From Lachnospiraceae bacterium (GTDB lineage: Bacteria > Bacillota > Clostridia > Lachnospirales > Lachnospiraceae), in assembly GCA_024693925.1 (NCBI GenBank), contig JAILKH010000065.1, positions 1-64,000 of the forward strand: a DNA stretch of 64,000 nucleotides, in the 5' to 3' direction. Position numbers and translations under genes: made by a program. Below the pieces are notes generated by a model, which worked only from the letters and a program-made list of their open reading frames with translations, was not told where the DNA came from and did no database searches. Numbering within the stretch: the stretch's first letter is position 1; the number at the start of each line of letters is the position of its first letter. Below are positions 35,342-44,393 of the stretch, piece by piece.

Positions 35342-36757
35342 ATGATACATCAATATAAAAACAACGGATTCAATATTGTAATGGATGTAAACAGTGGTTC
35401 TATACATGTTGTTGACGAGTTGGTGTATGAAATCATCAGAATCCTTGATTCCGTTAAAGACCCGGTCAAAATAAGAGAAGTTATATCCGATGAGGAAATT
35501 AAAGCTGTTCCTTATGCCGAGGTTAAAGATTTATTTGAAGATAAACTGACAGGTTATTCTAAGGCCGAGATACTTGAAGCTTATGAAGAAGTCAGTGAAT
35601 TAATAAGATCGGATATTTTATTTTCGGAAGATATATATAAAGATTTTGTGATCGATTTCAAAAAAAGAAAAACTGTTGTTAAAGCATTATGTCTTCATAT
35701 TTCCCATGATTGCAATCTTGCCTGTAAATATTGTTTTGCGCAGGAGGGTGAATATCATCAGTCTAAACGTGAATTGATGAGTTATGAAGTAGGGAAACAG
35801 GCGCTTGATTTTCTGGTGAAAAATTCCGGGGAAAGACACAATCTTGAAGTTGATTTTTTCGGTGGAGAGCCTTTAATGAATTTCGAGGTTGTCAAACAGC
35901 TGGTAGAATACGGAAGAAGTATTGAAAAAACATATAATAAAGAGTTTAGATTCACTTTAACCACAAACGGTGTATTACTTAACGATGAGATCCTCGAATT
36001 TGCAAATAAAGAAATGAGTAATCTTGTATTAAGTATAGACGGAAGAAAAGAAATCCATGATCTTATGAGACCCTTCCGGGGAGGACAGGGAAGTTATGAT
36101 AAGATTGTTGATAAATTTAAGAAAGCTGCAGAAAGCAGAGATCAGATGAATTATTATGTCAGAGGAACTTTTACACGTAATAATCTGGATTTTTCGGAGG
36201 ATGTTAAACATTTGGCGGATCTGGGCTTTGAGCAGATAAGTGTGGAACCCGTTGTTGCGGAATTGACTGAAGATTATGCAATAAGAGAAGAAGACCTACC
36301 TCAGATTCTTGAACAGTATGATAAATTGGCACTGGATCTTATTGACAGAAAGAAAAAGGGTAAACCGGTGAATTTTTTCCATTTTATGATCGATCTTACC
36401 GGTGGTCCATGTGTAGCAAAACGTCTTTCGGGTTGTGGCTCCGGAACCGAATATCTGTCGGTAACGCCTACAGGAGATCTGTATCCCTGTCATCAATTTG
36501 TGGGAAAAGATGAATTTAAATTGGGGGATGTTTATAATGGTATAGTTAATACCTCCGTTCAGAATGAATTTAAATTATGCAATGTTTACGCCAAAGAAAA
36601 ATGTAAAGATTGTTTTGCTAAATTTTATTGCAGCGGTGGATGTGCGGCAAACGCCTATAATTTTTCGGGAGATATAAACGGTGCTTATGATATAGGATGT
36701 GAGCTTCAAAAGAAGCGTATAGAAGTTGCGATCATGATGAAAGCGGCTTTAAATTAA
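35342..36757 (+). CDS. scfB: SCIFF maturase, radical SAM/SPASM thioether synthase
   Basis: A 471-residue radical SAM peptide maturase. The first 110 residues hold a RiPP-recognition-like region; the SAM cluster motif is C124-NLA-C128-KY-C131 with FFGGEPLMNFE after it. The C-terminal SPASM domain for two further Fe-S clusters runs from about 345 with CVAKRLSGCGSGTEYLSV, YPCHQFVGK, CNVYAKEKCKDCFAKFYCSGGC and DIGCELQ. Acts on the upstream ScfA peptide. RBS TAGGAG lies 8 bases before the ATG and directly after the hairpin. SecDF follows after 27 bases, the usual context for this family. Confidence 0.95.
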   Translation: MIHQYKNNGFNIVMDVNSGSIHVVDELVYEIIRILDSVKDPVKIREVISDEEIKAVPYAEVKDLFEDKLTGYSKAEILEAYEEVSELIRSDILFSEDIYKDFVIDFKKRKTVVKALCLHISHDCNLACKYCFAQEGEYHQSKRELMSYEVGKQALDFLVKNSGERHNLEVDFFGGEPLMNFEVVKQLVEYGRSIEKTYNKEFRFTLTTNGVLLNDEILEFANKEMSNLVLSIDGRKEIHDLMRPFRGGQGSYDKIVDKFKKAAESRDQMNYYVRGTFTRNNLDFSEDVKHLADLGFEQISVEPVVAELTEDYAIREEDLPQILEQYDKLALDLIDRKKKGKPVNFFHFMIDLTGGPCVAKRLSGCGSGTEYLSVTPTGDLYPCHQFVGKDEFKLGDVYNGIVNTSVQNEFKLCNVYAKEKCKDCFAKFYCSGGCAANAYNFSGDINGAYDIGCELQKKRIEVAIMMKAALN

Positions 36758-36784
36758 ATATTTATTAAGATAGGGAGAAAAGAA

Positions 36785-39025
36785 ATGAAAAAACGTAATG
36801 CGATTCTTACACTTTTAATTGTAATCGTACTTACAGTCGCATTTGGACTAATGGTAGTTTACGGTGTGGGAAGTGACAAAGTTGGTGCCGCATCAGAGAT
36901 CAAACTTGGTCTTGACCTTGCCGGCGGTGTGAGTATTACATATCAGGCTGTCGGAGAGGAAAAACCTTCAAATTCCGATATGGAAGACACTATTTATAAG
37001 CTGCAGAAACGTGTGGAAGGTTACAGTACGGAAGCACAGGTATATAAAGAGGGCGAGGATCGTATAAATATTGAGATCCCCGGAGTGGAAGATGCCAATG
37101 CGGTTTTGGAAGAACTTGGAAAACCCGGACAGTTATATTTTATTGCACAATATGATTCGGAAGGAAATGCAAATTATAATAATCAAACCGGCGTATTGAA
37201 TAAAACCATAGAAGAACTTCAGGCTGACGGTTCTATAGTTCTTGAAGGTACGGATGTTCAGTCGGCTTCGGGGGGCGCATATCAGGATGAATTAAAGGGA
37301 GTTCAATATGTTGTTGAACTGACACTTACGCCTGAAGGAACAAAGAAATTTGCAGATGCCACAACAAAGGCAGTTGCTAATCATGATTCTATTATGATCT
37401 ATTATGATGGGGCGGCTGTAAGTATTCCTACCGTTCAATCCGCCATTACTAACGGACAGGCACAGATCACAGGTATGGAAGATGCGGATAAAGCAGAGAA
37501 TCTTGCTTCTACAATAAGGATCGGCGGACTTAAGCTTGCCTTGGAAGAATTGAGAAGTAATGTTGTAGGTGCACAGTTAGGTTCTGAAGCTATCTCAACA
37601 AGTATAAAGGCCGGAATAATAGGTTTTGCGATAGTAGTTGTATTTATGATCGCCATATTCTTTATTCCGGGATTATGTGCATCCTTGGCGCTGGCACTGT
37701 ATATTGTTATAGTAATGGTACTTCTTAATCTGTTTTCGGATGCCTTCGGTCTTACCCTTACCCTACCGGGTATTGCAGGTATAATACTTTCCATAGGTAT
37801 GGCTGTTGATGCTAATGTTATTACTTTTGCACGTATCCGTGAAGAGATAGCAGCCGGTAAAACCGTTAGTACCGCTATTAAATCCGGTTATGAAAAAGCA
37901 TTTTCCGCCATTCTTGACGGAAATCTTACAACTCTGATCGCTGCGGTAGTTCTTGGTATCCTCGGAACAGGTACAATAAAGGGCTTTGCCATTACGCTCG
38001 GTATAGGTATTGTTGTTTCAATGTTTACGGCTCTTGTTGTTACCAAAAAGCTGCTTAATGCTTTTTATGATCTTGGAATTAAAGATGAAAAATATTACGG
38101 AAAAGCAAAAACTGTTAAAAATATCGATTTTCTCGGCAAAAGAAAAATATTTATCGGTATATCGGTAGTGGTTATAATCGCAGGCTTTGTTGCAATGGGT
38201 ATAAATGCTGCTTCCGGAAAACATGCTCTTAATCTTTCTCTGGAATTCCTGGGCGGTACATCCACGAACGTTACTTTTAATGAAGATATGCCGGTAGCGG
38301 ATATTGATGCAAAGGTAGTACCGCTTATTGAAGAAATAACCGGAGACGGTAATGTTCAGGTTCAGAAGGTTGCCGGAAGTAATGAAGTTATATTTAAGAC
38401 CAGAACCTTAAGTGCAGAAGAAAGAATTGCCTTTTCCGATAAAATGGTTGAAAATTTTGAAGTAGATGATGAAAAGATCACAGCTGAAACAATAAGTTCC
38501 ACCATAAGTTCGGAAATGAGCAGAAGTGCGGTTGTTGCCGTTATTGTTGCAACCTTTTGTATGTTGTTGTATATCTGGTTCAGATTCTCGGATGTTAAGT
38601 TCGGCTTTGGTTCGGTAGTGGCATTATTACATGATGTATTGGTTGTTCTTGCATTTTATGCTTTCTCAAGAGTATCTGTGGGAAATACATTTATAGCCTG
38701 TATGCTGACTATCGTAGGTTATTCCATAAATGCTACAATTGTAATTTATGACAGGATAAGAGAAGTTCTGCGGGATAATCAATATAATACTATGTCTTTA
38801 GAGGAAAAAGTTAATTTATGTGTTAATCAGACCCTGACACGAAGTATATTTACATCCCTTACTACTTTCATAATGGTTGCGGTACTTTATGTACTTGGTG
38901 TTACTTCGATAAAAGAATTTGCTCTTCCCTTGATGGCGGGAATTATTTGCGGTACATATTCATCCATCTGTTTGGCAAGTGCATTATGGTATATATTTAA
39001 AACCAGAATTTCTAAATCCAATTAA
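36785..39025 (+). CDS. secDF: Protein-export membrane protein SecDF (fused)
   Basis: A 746-residue fusion of SecD and SecF, which uses the proton gradient to help SecYEG-SecA export proteins. The SecD half (about 1-430) has KLGLDLAGGVSITYQ, the P1-like domain and IPGLCASLALALYIVIVM with LTLPGIAGIILSIGMAVDANVI; the SecF half (about 455-746) has LNLSLEFLGGTSTNV and GYSINATIVIYDRIREVL. Twelve membrane helices are expected. The fusion is common in Clostridia. RBS GGGAG 7 bases before ATG. A strong terminator follows. Confidence 0.95.
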   Translation: MKKRNAILTLLIVIVLTVAFGLMVVYGVGSDKVGAASEIKLGLDLAGGVSITYQAVGEEKPSNSDMEDTIYKLQKRVEGYSTEAQVYKEGEDRINIEIPGVEDANAVLEELGKPGQLYFIAQYDSEGNANYNNQTGVLNKTIEELQADGSIVLEGTDVQSASGGAYQDELKGVQYVVELTLTPEGTKKFADATTKAVANHDSIMIYYDGAAVSIPTVQSAITNGQAQITGMEDADKAENLASTIRIGGLKLALEELRSNVVGAQLGSEAISTSIKAGIIGFAIVVVFMIAIFFIPGLCASLALALYIVIVMVLLNLFSDAFGLTLTLPGIAGIILSIGMAVDANVITFARIREEIAAGKTVSTAIKSGYEKAFSAILDGNLTTLIAAVVLGILGTGTIKGFAITLGIGIVVSMFTALVVTKKLLNAFYDLGIKDEKYYGKAKTVKNIDFLGKRKIFIGISVVVIIAGFVAMGINAASGKHALNLSLEFLGGTSTNVTFNEDMPVADIDAKVVPLIEEITGDGNVQVQKVAGSNEVIFKTRTLSAEERIAFSDKMVENFEVDDEKITAETISSTISSEMSRSAVVAVIVATFCMLLYIWFRFSDVKFGFGSVVALLHDVLVVLAFYAFSRVSVGNTFIACMLTIVGYSINATIVIYDRIREVLRDNQYNTMSLEEKVNLCVNQTLTRSIFTSLTTFIMVAVLYVLGVTSIKEFALPLMAGIICGTYSSICLASALWYIFKTRISKSN

Positions 39026-39032
39026 TAATTTC

Positions 39033-39081
39033 AAAAAAACAAACCCTGATTTAAGAATTTATGATTGGGGTTTGTTTTTTT
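39033..39081 (+). terminator. Intrinsic terminator after secDF
   Basis: A 14-bp stem: AAAAAAACAAACCC (39033-39046) with GGGTTTGTTTTTTT (39068-39081). T-run at the 3' side. It could act in both directions. Confidence 0.8.
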
Positions 39082-39133
39082 GTGATCAAACCACCTGATT
39101 CTGCTATACAATATTTTGCTTAGAGGAAGAATA

Positions 39134-40849
39134 ATGAAAAAATGGATGTTGATGAATAAAAAAGCTGATTTTGATCTTATTGCCGATAAGTATAATATAT
39201 CACCAATGCTTGCAAGGATCATCCGTAATCGGGATATTACGGATGATAAAGATATAGACCTGTATTTAAACGGAGCTCTTAAGGACATGCATGATCCCTT
39301 ACTGCTTAAAGATATGGATAAGGCTGCCGCTATTTTAGATGATGCTGTAAATAATAGAAAAAGAATATATATTATCGGTGATTATGATATAGATGGTGTA
39401 TGTTCTTCATTTATCCTTTTAAAAGGTTTAACAAATATTGGAGGATTGGCAAAGGTAAGATTACCCGAAAGAAGCACTGATGGGTATGGTATGAATAATA
39501 AAATGGTGGATGAGGCAATTTCGGGTCATTTCGATGTACTTCTTACCTGTGATAATGGAATTGCCGCATCAAGGGAAATAGAATATGCAAAAGAAAAGGG
39601 ACTTACGGTTATAATAACCGATCATCACGAGGTACCCTACACAGAGGATAAGGGTATAAAAAAGTATAATGTTCCAAAGGCTGATGCTGTGGTAGATCCC
39701 AAACAGCCGGATTGCAAATATCCTTATAAAGAAATATGCGGAGGTATGGTGGCCTATAAATTGATGCAATGTTTATATGGGGCAAGAAATGAAAATATAG
39801 AAATTCTAGACGAATTAATGATGTTTGCCGGTTTTGCCACAGTGGGAGATGTTATGGAATTGAAGGATGAAAACCGTATCATTGTTAAATATGCCCTGGA
39901 GGAAATGAAAAAAACTTCCAATCACGGTATGAAATGTCTTATAGATGTTCAAAATATTAACAGAAATAATTTGGCACCTTATCATATAGGTTTTGTTCTG
40001 GGACCCTGTATCAATGCAACAGGAAGGCTGGATTCTCCCACCCGGGCGCTTAATATGTTTATGAGTGATTCTTTTGAGGATGCATTGAAAATAGCCAATG
40101 AATTAAAATCATTGAATGATATAAGAAAGGATATGACTGAGAAATATACAAAGGAAGCTGTTATAATTGCCCGGGAGAAATTTGCCGAAGATAAAATACT
40201 TATTGTGCATTTGCCGGATTGTCATGAAAGCCTTGCAGGTATTATAGCCGGACGTTTAAGAGAGCAATTCTACAAGCCTTCCTTTGTTCTTACCGGCCTT
40301 TGCGATAATATTAAGGGTTCGGGACGTTCTATAGATGCATATGATATGTATTATGAAATGAATAAATGTGCCGATCTTTTTATTAAATTCGGAGGTCATA
40401 AAGGGGCTGCAGGTCTGTCAATGACGGAAGATAATATTCCGGAATTAAGGATTCGCTTAAATAGAGCCTGCACTCTTACCGAAGATGATCTTACCGAAAA
40501 GATAAGAGCTGATATTGCATTACCTCTAAAATATGCTTCCCTTAAGCTGGCAAAAGAGCTTAGATTACTGGAGCCCTACGGAATGGGAAATAATAAACCC
40601 CTGTTTGCCCAAAAGGATCTTGCCATAAAAGACATAAAGGTTTTCGGGAAAAACAGAAATGTTGTTAAATTTAAGGTAGGAAACCGCAGCATAGATACAA
40701 TATGGAAGGATGCTGTTATTTTTGGAGAGGGCGAAGAACTGGAAGAGGAACTCAAAAACAAAAACAATATTTCGATAATGTATGAATTAGGAATTAACGA
40801 ATATATGGGGGAAGAAAAAGAGCAATTGATAATAAAAGATCATAAATAA
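39134..40849 (+). CDS. recJ: Single-strand-specific DNA exonuclease RecJ
   Basis: A 571-residue DHH/DHHA1 phosphoesterase: 5'-3' single-strand exonuclease for recombination and repair. Motifs are GDYDIDGVCSSFIL (D83-Y-D85-I-D87), TCDNGIAA, TDHHEVP and, in the DHHA1 part, SGRSIDAYDMY and GGHKGAAGLSM. The C-terminal OB-like domain is short, in line with compact clostridial RecJ. I use ATG 39134, preceded by GAGG, in place of an in-frame TTG at 39116. It is downstream of secDF but behind a terminator, so it must use its own promoter or read-through. Confidence 0.92.
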   Translation: MKKWMLMNKKADFDLIADKYNISPMLARIIRNRDITDDKDIDLYLNGALKDMHDPLLLKDMDKAAAILDDAVNNRKRIYIIGDYDIDGVCSSFILLKGLTNIGGLAKVRLPERSTDGYGMNNKMVDEAISGHFDVLLTCDNGIAASREIEYAKEKGLTVIITDHHEVPYTEDKGIKKYNVPKADAVVDPKQPDCKYPYKEICGGMVAYKLMQCLYGARNENIEILDELMMFAGFATVGDVMELKDENRIIVKYALEEMKKTSNHGMKCLIDVQNINRNNLAPYHIGFVLGPCINATGRLDSPTRALNMFMSDSFEDALKIANELKSLNDIRKDMTEKYTKEAVIIAREKFAEDKILIVHLPDCHESLAGIIAGRLREQFYKPSFVLTGLCDNIKGSGRSIDAYDMYYEMNKCADLFIKFGGHKGAAGLSMTEDNIPELRIRLNRACTLTEDDLTEKIRADIALPLKYASLKLAKELRLLEPYGMGNNKPLFAQKDLAIKDIKVFGKNRNVVKFKVGNRSIDTIWKDAVIFGEGEELEEELKNKNNISIMYELGINEYMGEEKEQLIIKDHK

Positions 40850-41187
40850 ACAAGAGCCGTATACTTACGGCTCTCGCACATTTATGAGGGGGAGATAGTG
40901 GGTGTGTCTCAACCATCTTCAAGAAGTATAATACACTTTAAATGTGTATATATTGTGAGCATTGAATAAAATAAATATAAAAATAATTTAATTTTAATAA
41001 ACATTTTGTAATATTTCGAAGCAATGTGACAATTGTCTGTGCATACGGGTATTACAGAGGATTTTTATCATACTTGAAATCCAAGGGATTTTATGCTAGC
41101 ATTTTTTTTATCGTAATAATTTATTTAAACAAATAAATGTCGGTTGTTGATACAACTGATATTTTTAGATTTACAAAGGAGAAGGAT
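40850..41187 (+). other. 338-base gap with stem-loop and candidate promoter
   Basis: A 9-bp stem (AGAGCCGTA 40853-40861 with TACGGCTCT 40866-40874) directly after recJ probably ends its transcript, although no T-run follows. TTGTGA (40953-40958), 17 bases, TATAAA (40976-40981) is a possible promoter for the acyl-CoA ligase, which would give a leader of about 200 bases. A frame from ATG 41137 joins the ligase but lacks a ribosome site. No gene is seen in the rest. Confidence 0.45.
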
Positions 41188-42822
41188 ATGCCCATAACCG
41201 ATTTACTGGAATATAATTCTTTAAACTACGGAGATGATATATGTCTTGTTGAACTAAATCCCGAGATCAAAGAAAACAGACGTATCACCTGGAAGGATTA
41301 CAATCTTATAGAAAGTAATCCCAAAGTCCCTTATCGCAGAGAAATAACCTGGAGTGTATTTGATGAAAAAGCAAACAGATTTGCAAATATGCTTATCGCA
41401 AGGGGAATTAAAAAAGGTGAAAAGGTAGGTATTCTTTTAATGAACTGTCTGGAATGGCTGCCTATTTACTTTGGTGTACTTAAAACCGGTGCAATTGCTG
41501 TACCCTTTAATTTCAGATATTCTTCAGATGAGATATTATACTGTTCAAAGCTTGCGGAAATAGACGTACTTGTATTCGGCCCCACATTTGTGGGACGTAT
41601 TGAAGAAATAGCAGATGAACTTATGCAGAAGAGATTGCTTATATATGTGGGCGATAATTGCCCGGGTTTTGCTGATGATTATAATACACTTGTTAATAAC
41701 TGCAGTTCAAGAAAACCAAACATTTCAATAACAGATGAGGATTATGCTGCAATTTATTTCTCATCGGGGACAACCGGTTTTCCCAAAGCAATCTTACATA
41801 AACATAAAGCGCTAATGCATTCCTGCAAGGTTGAACAAAATCATCATGGACAAACAAGAGAGGATGTATTCTTATGTATTCCGCCACTTTATCATACCGG
41901 TGCGAAAATGCATTGGTTCGGTTCTCTTATATCCGGGAGCAAAGCAGTATTGCTTAAAGGTACAAAGCCTGAATTTGTTCTTGATGCCGTAAGTAAAGAA
42001 AAATGTACAATAGTATGGCTTCTCGTGCCCTGGGCTCAGGATATACTTGAAGCAATAGAAAATAAAAGTATAAAGCTTGAAGATTATGAGCTTTCACAAT
42101 GGAGACTTATGCATATAGGTGCGCAGCCGGTTCCTAAAAGTCTTATAAAGAGATGGAAAGAAATCTTTCCCGGGCACCAATATGATACAAATTATGGTTT
42201 GTCCGAATCAATAGGTCCCGGTTGTGTACATCTCGGAGTTGAAAACATTAATAAAGTAGGCTGTATAGGTAAAGCCGGTTATGGATGGGAAGCCAAAATA
42301 GTCGATGAGAACGGAACTCCTGTGGAAAAAGGTCAGGTAGGTGAGCTTATCGTAAAGGGGCCCGGTGTTATGGTTGAATATTATAATGATCCCAAAGCAA
42401 CTGAAGAGGTGCTTAAGAATGACTGGTTATATACCGGTGATATGGCGATGGAAGATCCGGATGGTTTTATCCTTCTGGTGGATCGTAAAAAAGATGTGAT
42501 CATTAGCGGTGGTGAAAATATTTATCCGGTGCAGATAGAAGATTTCATAAGGACAAATATTGCGGTACATGATGTTGCCGTAATAGGGATTCCCGATAAA
42601 CGTCTTGGGGAAGTAAGCTGTGCTATTATTGAACTTAAAGATGATTATTCCGTAAATGAAGATGATATGAATGAATTCTGCCTTAAACTGCCAAGGTATA
42701 AGCGACCTCATAAGATCATATTTGCGGACATTCCCAGAAATCCTACCGGTAAGATTGAAAAGCCCCGGTTAAGGGAGATGTATGGCAGTAAAGGACTGGT
42801 TGCAAGTCAAAATGAATCATAG
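41188..42822 (+). CDS. Acyl-CoA ligase (AMP-forming, class I adenylate enzyme)
   Basis: A 544-residue ANL-superfamily enzyme that activates a carboxylic acid, probably a fatty or aromatic acid, to its CoA ester. Motifs: IYFSSGTTGFPKAILH (P-loop, about 207-222), NYGLSESIGPGC, YTGDMAMEDPDG, and the C-terminal lysine in PTGKIEKPRLR. An N-terminal insert with WKDYNLIESNPKVPYRREITW occurs before the normal core. Start chosen at ATG 41188 because AAAGGAG lies 6 bases upstream; an earlier ATG at 41137 has none. Substrate unknown. It is followed after 20 bases by an amino-acid symporter. Confidence 0.9.
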   Translation: MPITDLLEYNSLNYGDDICLVELNPEIKENRRITWKDYNLIESNPKVPYRREITWSVFDEKANRFANMLIARGIKKGEKVGILLMNCLEWLPIYFGVLKTGAIAVPFNFRYSSDEILYCSKLAEIDVLVFGPTFVGRIEEIADELMQKRLLIYVGDNCPGFADDYNTLVNNCSSRKPNISITDEDYAAIYFSSGTTGFPKAILHKHKALMHSCKVEQNHHGQTREDVFLCIPPLYHTGAKMHWFGSLISGSKAVLLKGTKPEFVLDAVSKEKCTIVWLLVPWAQDILEAIENKSIKLEDYELSQWRLMHIGAQPVPKSLIKRWKEIFPGHQYDTNYGLSESIGPGCVHLGVENINKVGCIGKAGYGWEAKIVDENGTPVEKGQVGELIVKGPGVMVEYYNDPKATEEVLKNDWLYTGDMAMEDPDGFILLVDRKKDVIISGGENIYPVQIEDFIRTNIAVHDVAVIGIPDKRLGEVSCAIIELKDDYSVNEDDMNEFCLKLPRYKRPHKIIFADIPRNPTGKIEKPRLREMYGSKGLVASQNES

Positions 42823-42842
42823 AATGATGAGGGGGATAAAAA

Positions 42843-44369
42843 ATGGAATATTTGATACGTATTAATGATACCGTAAACGGTTTTGCCTGGGGATGGTTTG
42901 GTCTTATCCTGCTTCTCGGAACGGGTTTGGTATGTTCCTGTATTACCGGATTTTTTCAGGTGACACATATTAAACACTGGTGGGGAAAGACAATAGGAAT
43001 GGTCTTTAACAAGTCTTCTCATGTTAAGAATGAGGAAGGCTCCGTTTCGCAGTTTCAGGCATTATGTACCGCTCTTGCGGCTACCATAGGTACCGGTAAC
43101 ATAGCCGGTGTAGCGGCGGCTATATGTATAGGTGGACCGGGTGCCGTGTTTTGGATGTGGATAGCAGCAATTCTCGGAATGATGACCAACTATTCGGAAA
43201 ATATCCTGGGTATATATTTCAGAAGAAGAAATCCCGAAGGGGAATGGTCCGGCGGAGCAATGTATTATTTGAGCGATGGTCTTGGGGCCTATAAACACTG
43301 TAAGGGTGTTGGGAAGGTTTTGGCTGTTATTTTTTCCTGTTTCACAATACTTGCATCCTTTGGTATCGGTAATATGGGCCAGGTAAACAAAATCACCCTG
43401 AATTTAGAATCGGCTTTTTTTGCAAACACCGATACTGTTATGTTTGGAGGTGTATCCTTAATCAACTGGATCATTGGTATTATTCTTATGTGGATCGGTG
43501 CCGCGGTAATTTTGGGCGGTCTTAAGAGAGTTGCCGCAGTTTCCGAAAAAATTGTTCCGTTTATGGCTTTATTATATGTTTTGGGGGCTTTAATTATAAT
43601 GTTTATACATATAGGAATGCTTGGGGACATTTTTGCTTCCATATTTAAATTCGCTTTGGGCCAGAAAGCGGTTTTGGGAGGTGCTGCGGGTTCCTCTATT
43701 CAAATTGCTTTAAATACTGTTAAAAACGGATGTAAACGAGGAGTATTTTCCAATGAAGCAGGCCTTGGTTCTTCGGTAATGGTCCATAGTAATTCAAATG
43801 TAAAGGAACCGGTAAAACAAGGCCTCTGGGGAATATTTGAGGTGTTTGCGGATACCATTATCGTTTGTACAATGACAGCTGTGGTTGTACTTTCTTCGGG
43901 AGCTATAGATTTGGAAACGGGACTTGCTGTAGAAGGTACCAATGATGCTACTCTTGTTGCAAAATCATTCGGTAATGTTTTCGGGACTTTCGGAGAAATG
44001 TTTGTTGCCGTGGCGGTTCTTCTTTTTGCATTTACAACCGTAATGGGATGGTCTCATTATGGTTCGAAAGCGGTAGAATATTTATTCGGAGTAAAAGGAG
44101 CAAAAATATATCGTGTTATATTTGTTTTGATGATCATATCAGGTGCGGTCATGACTTCTTCGCTTGCCTGGGATATATCCGATACATTTAACGGTCTTAT
44201 GATGATCCCTAACCTGATAGGAGTTCTGTCCCTTACACCGCTTGTTATCAAATTGACAAATAATTATGTTGATCGTAAGATCAAGGGAAAAGATACAGAA
44301 CCGTTGCTTTCTTATGATCCCCTGATCCAGGAAGAAATGGCAAAGGCCGTTAAAAACGGGGAAGAATAA
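42843..44369 (+). CDS. AGCS family alanine/glycine:cation symporter
   Basis: A 508-residue Na+- or H+-coupled amino-acid symporter (DAACS/AGCS). About ten or eleven helices are visible. Family marks are the early TALAATIGTGNIAGVAAAICIGGPGAVFWMWIAAILGM, the NEAGLGSSVMVHSN loop and VMGWSHYGSKAVEYLFG. The putative substrate is alanine or glycine. GAGGGGGAT lies before the ATG. The coupling with an acyl-CoA ligase is unusual and may only be transcriptional. Confidence 0.93.
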   Translation: MEYLIRINDTVNGFAWGWFGLILLLGTGLVCSCITGFFQVTHIKHWWGKTIGMVFNKSSHVKNEEGSVSQFQALCTALAATIGTGNIAGVAAAICIGGPGAVFWMWIAAILGMMTNYSENILGIYFRRRNPEGEWSGGAMYYLSDGLGAYKHCKGVGKVLAVIFSCFTILASFGIGNMGQVNKITLNLESAFFANTDTVMFGGVSLINWIIGIILMWIGAAVILGGLKRVAAVSEKIVPFMALLYVLGALIIMFIHIGMLGDIFASIFKFALGQKAVLGGAAGSSIQIALNTVKNGCKRGVFSNEAGLGSSVMVHSNSNVKEPVKQGLWGIFEVFADTIIVCTMTAVVVLSSGAIDLETGLAVEGTNDATLVAKSFGNVFGTFGEMFVAVAVLLFAFTTVMGWSHYGSKAVEYLFGVKGAKIYRVIFVLMIISGAVMTSSLAWDISDTFNGLMMIPNLIGVLSLTPLVIKLTNNYVDRKIKGKDTEPLLSYDPLIQEEMAKAVKNGEE

Positions 44370-44393
44370 TAAGTATTGCTGAAGGGTGGTTTT

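Noticed and set aside
35342..36757. ScfB region as a bacteriocin (sactipeptide) cluster
   Set aside because: No exporter or immunity gene is present; the peptide is the SCIFF type, which is a core clostridial gene beside secDF.
40895..40932. TATAAT at 40927 as promoter of the acyl-CoA ligase
   Set aside because: No acceptable -35 at 16-18 bases; the TTGTGA-17-TATAAA pair further on is better.
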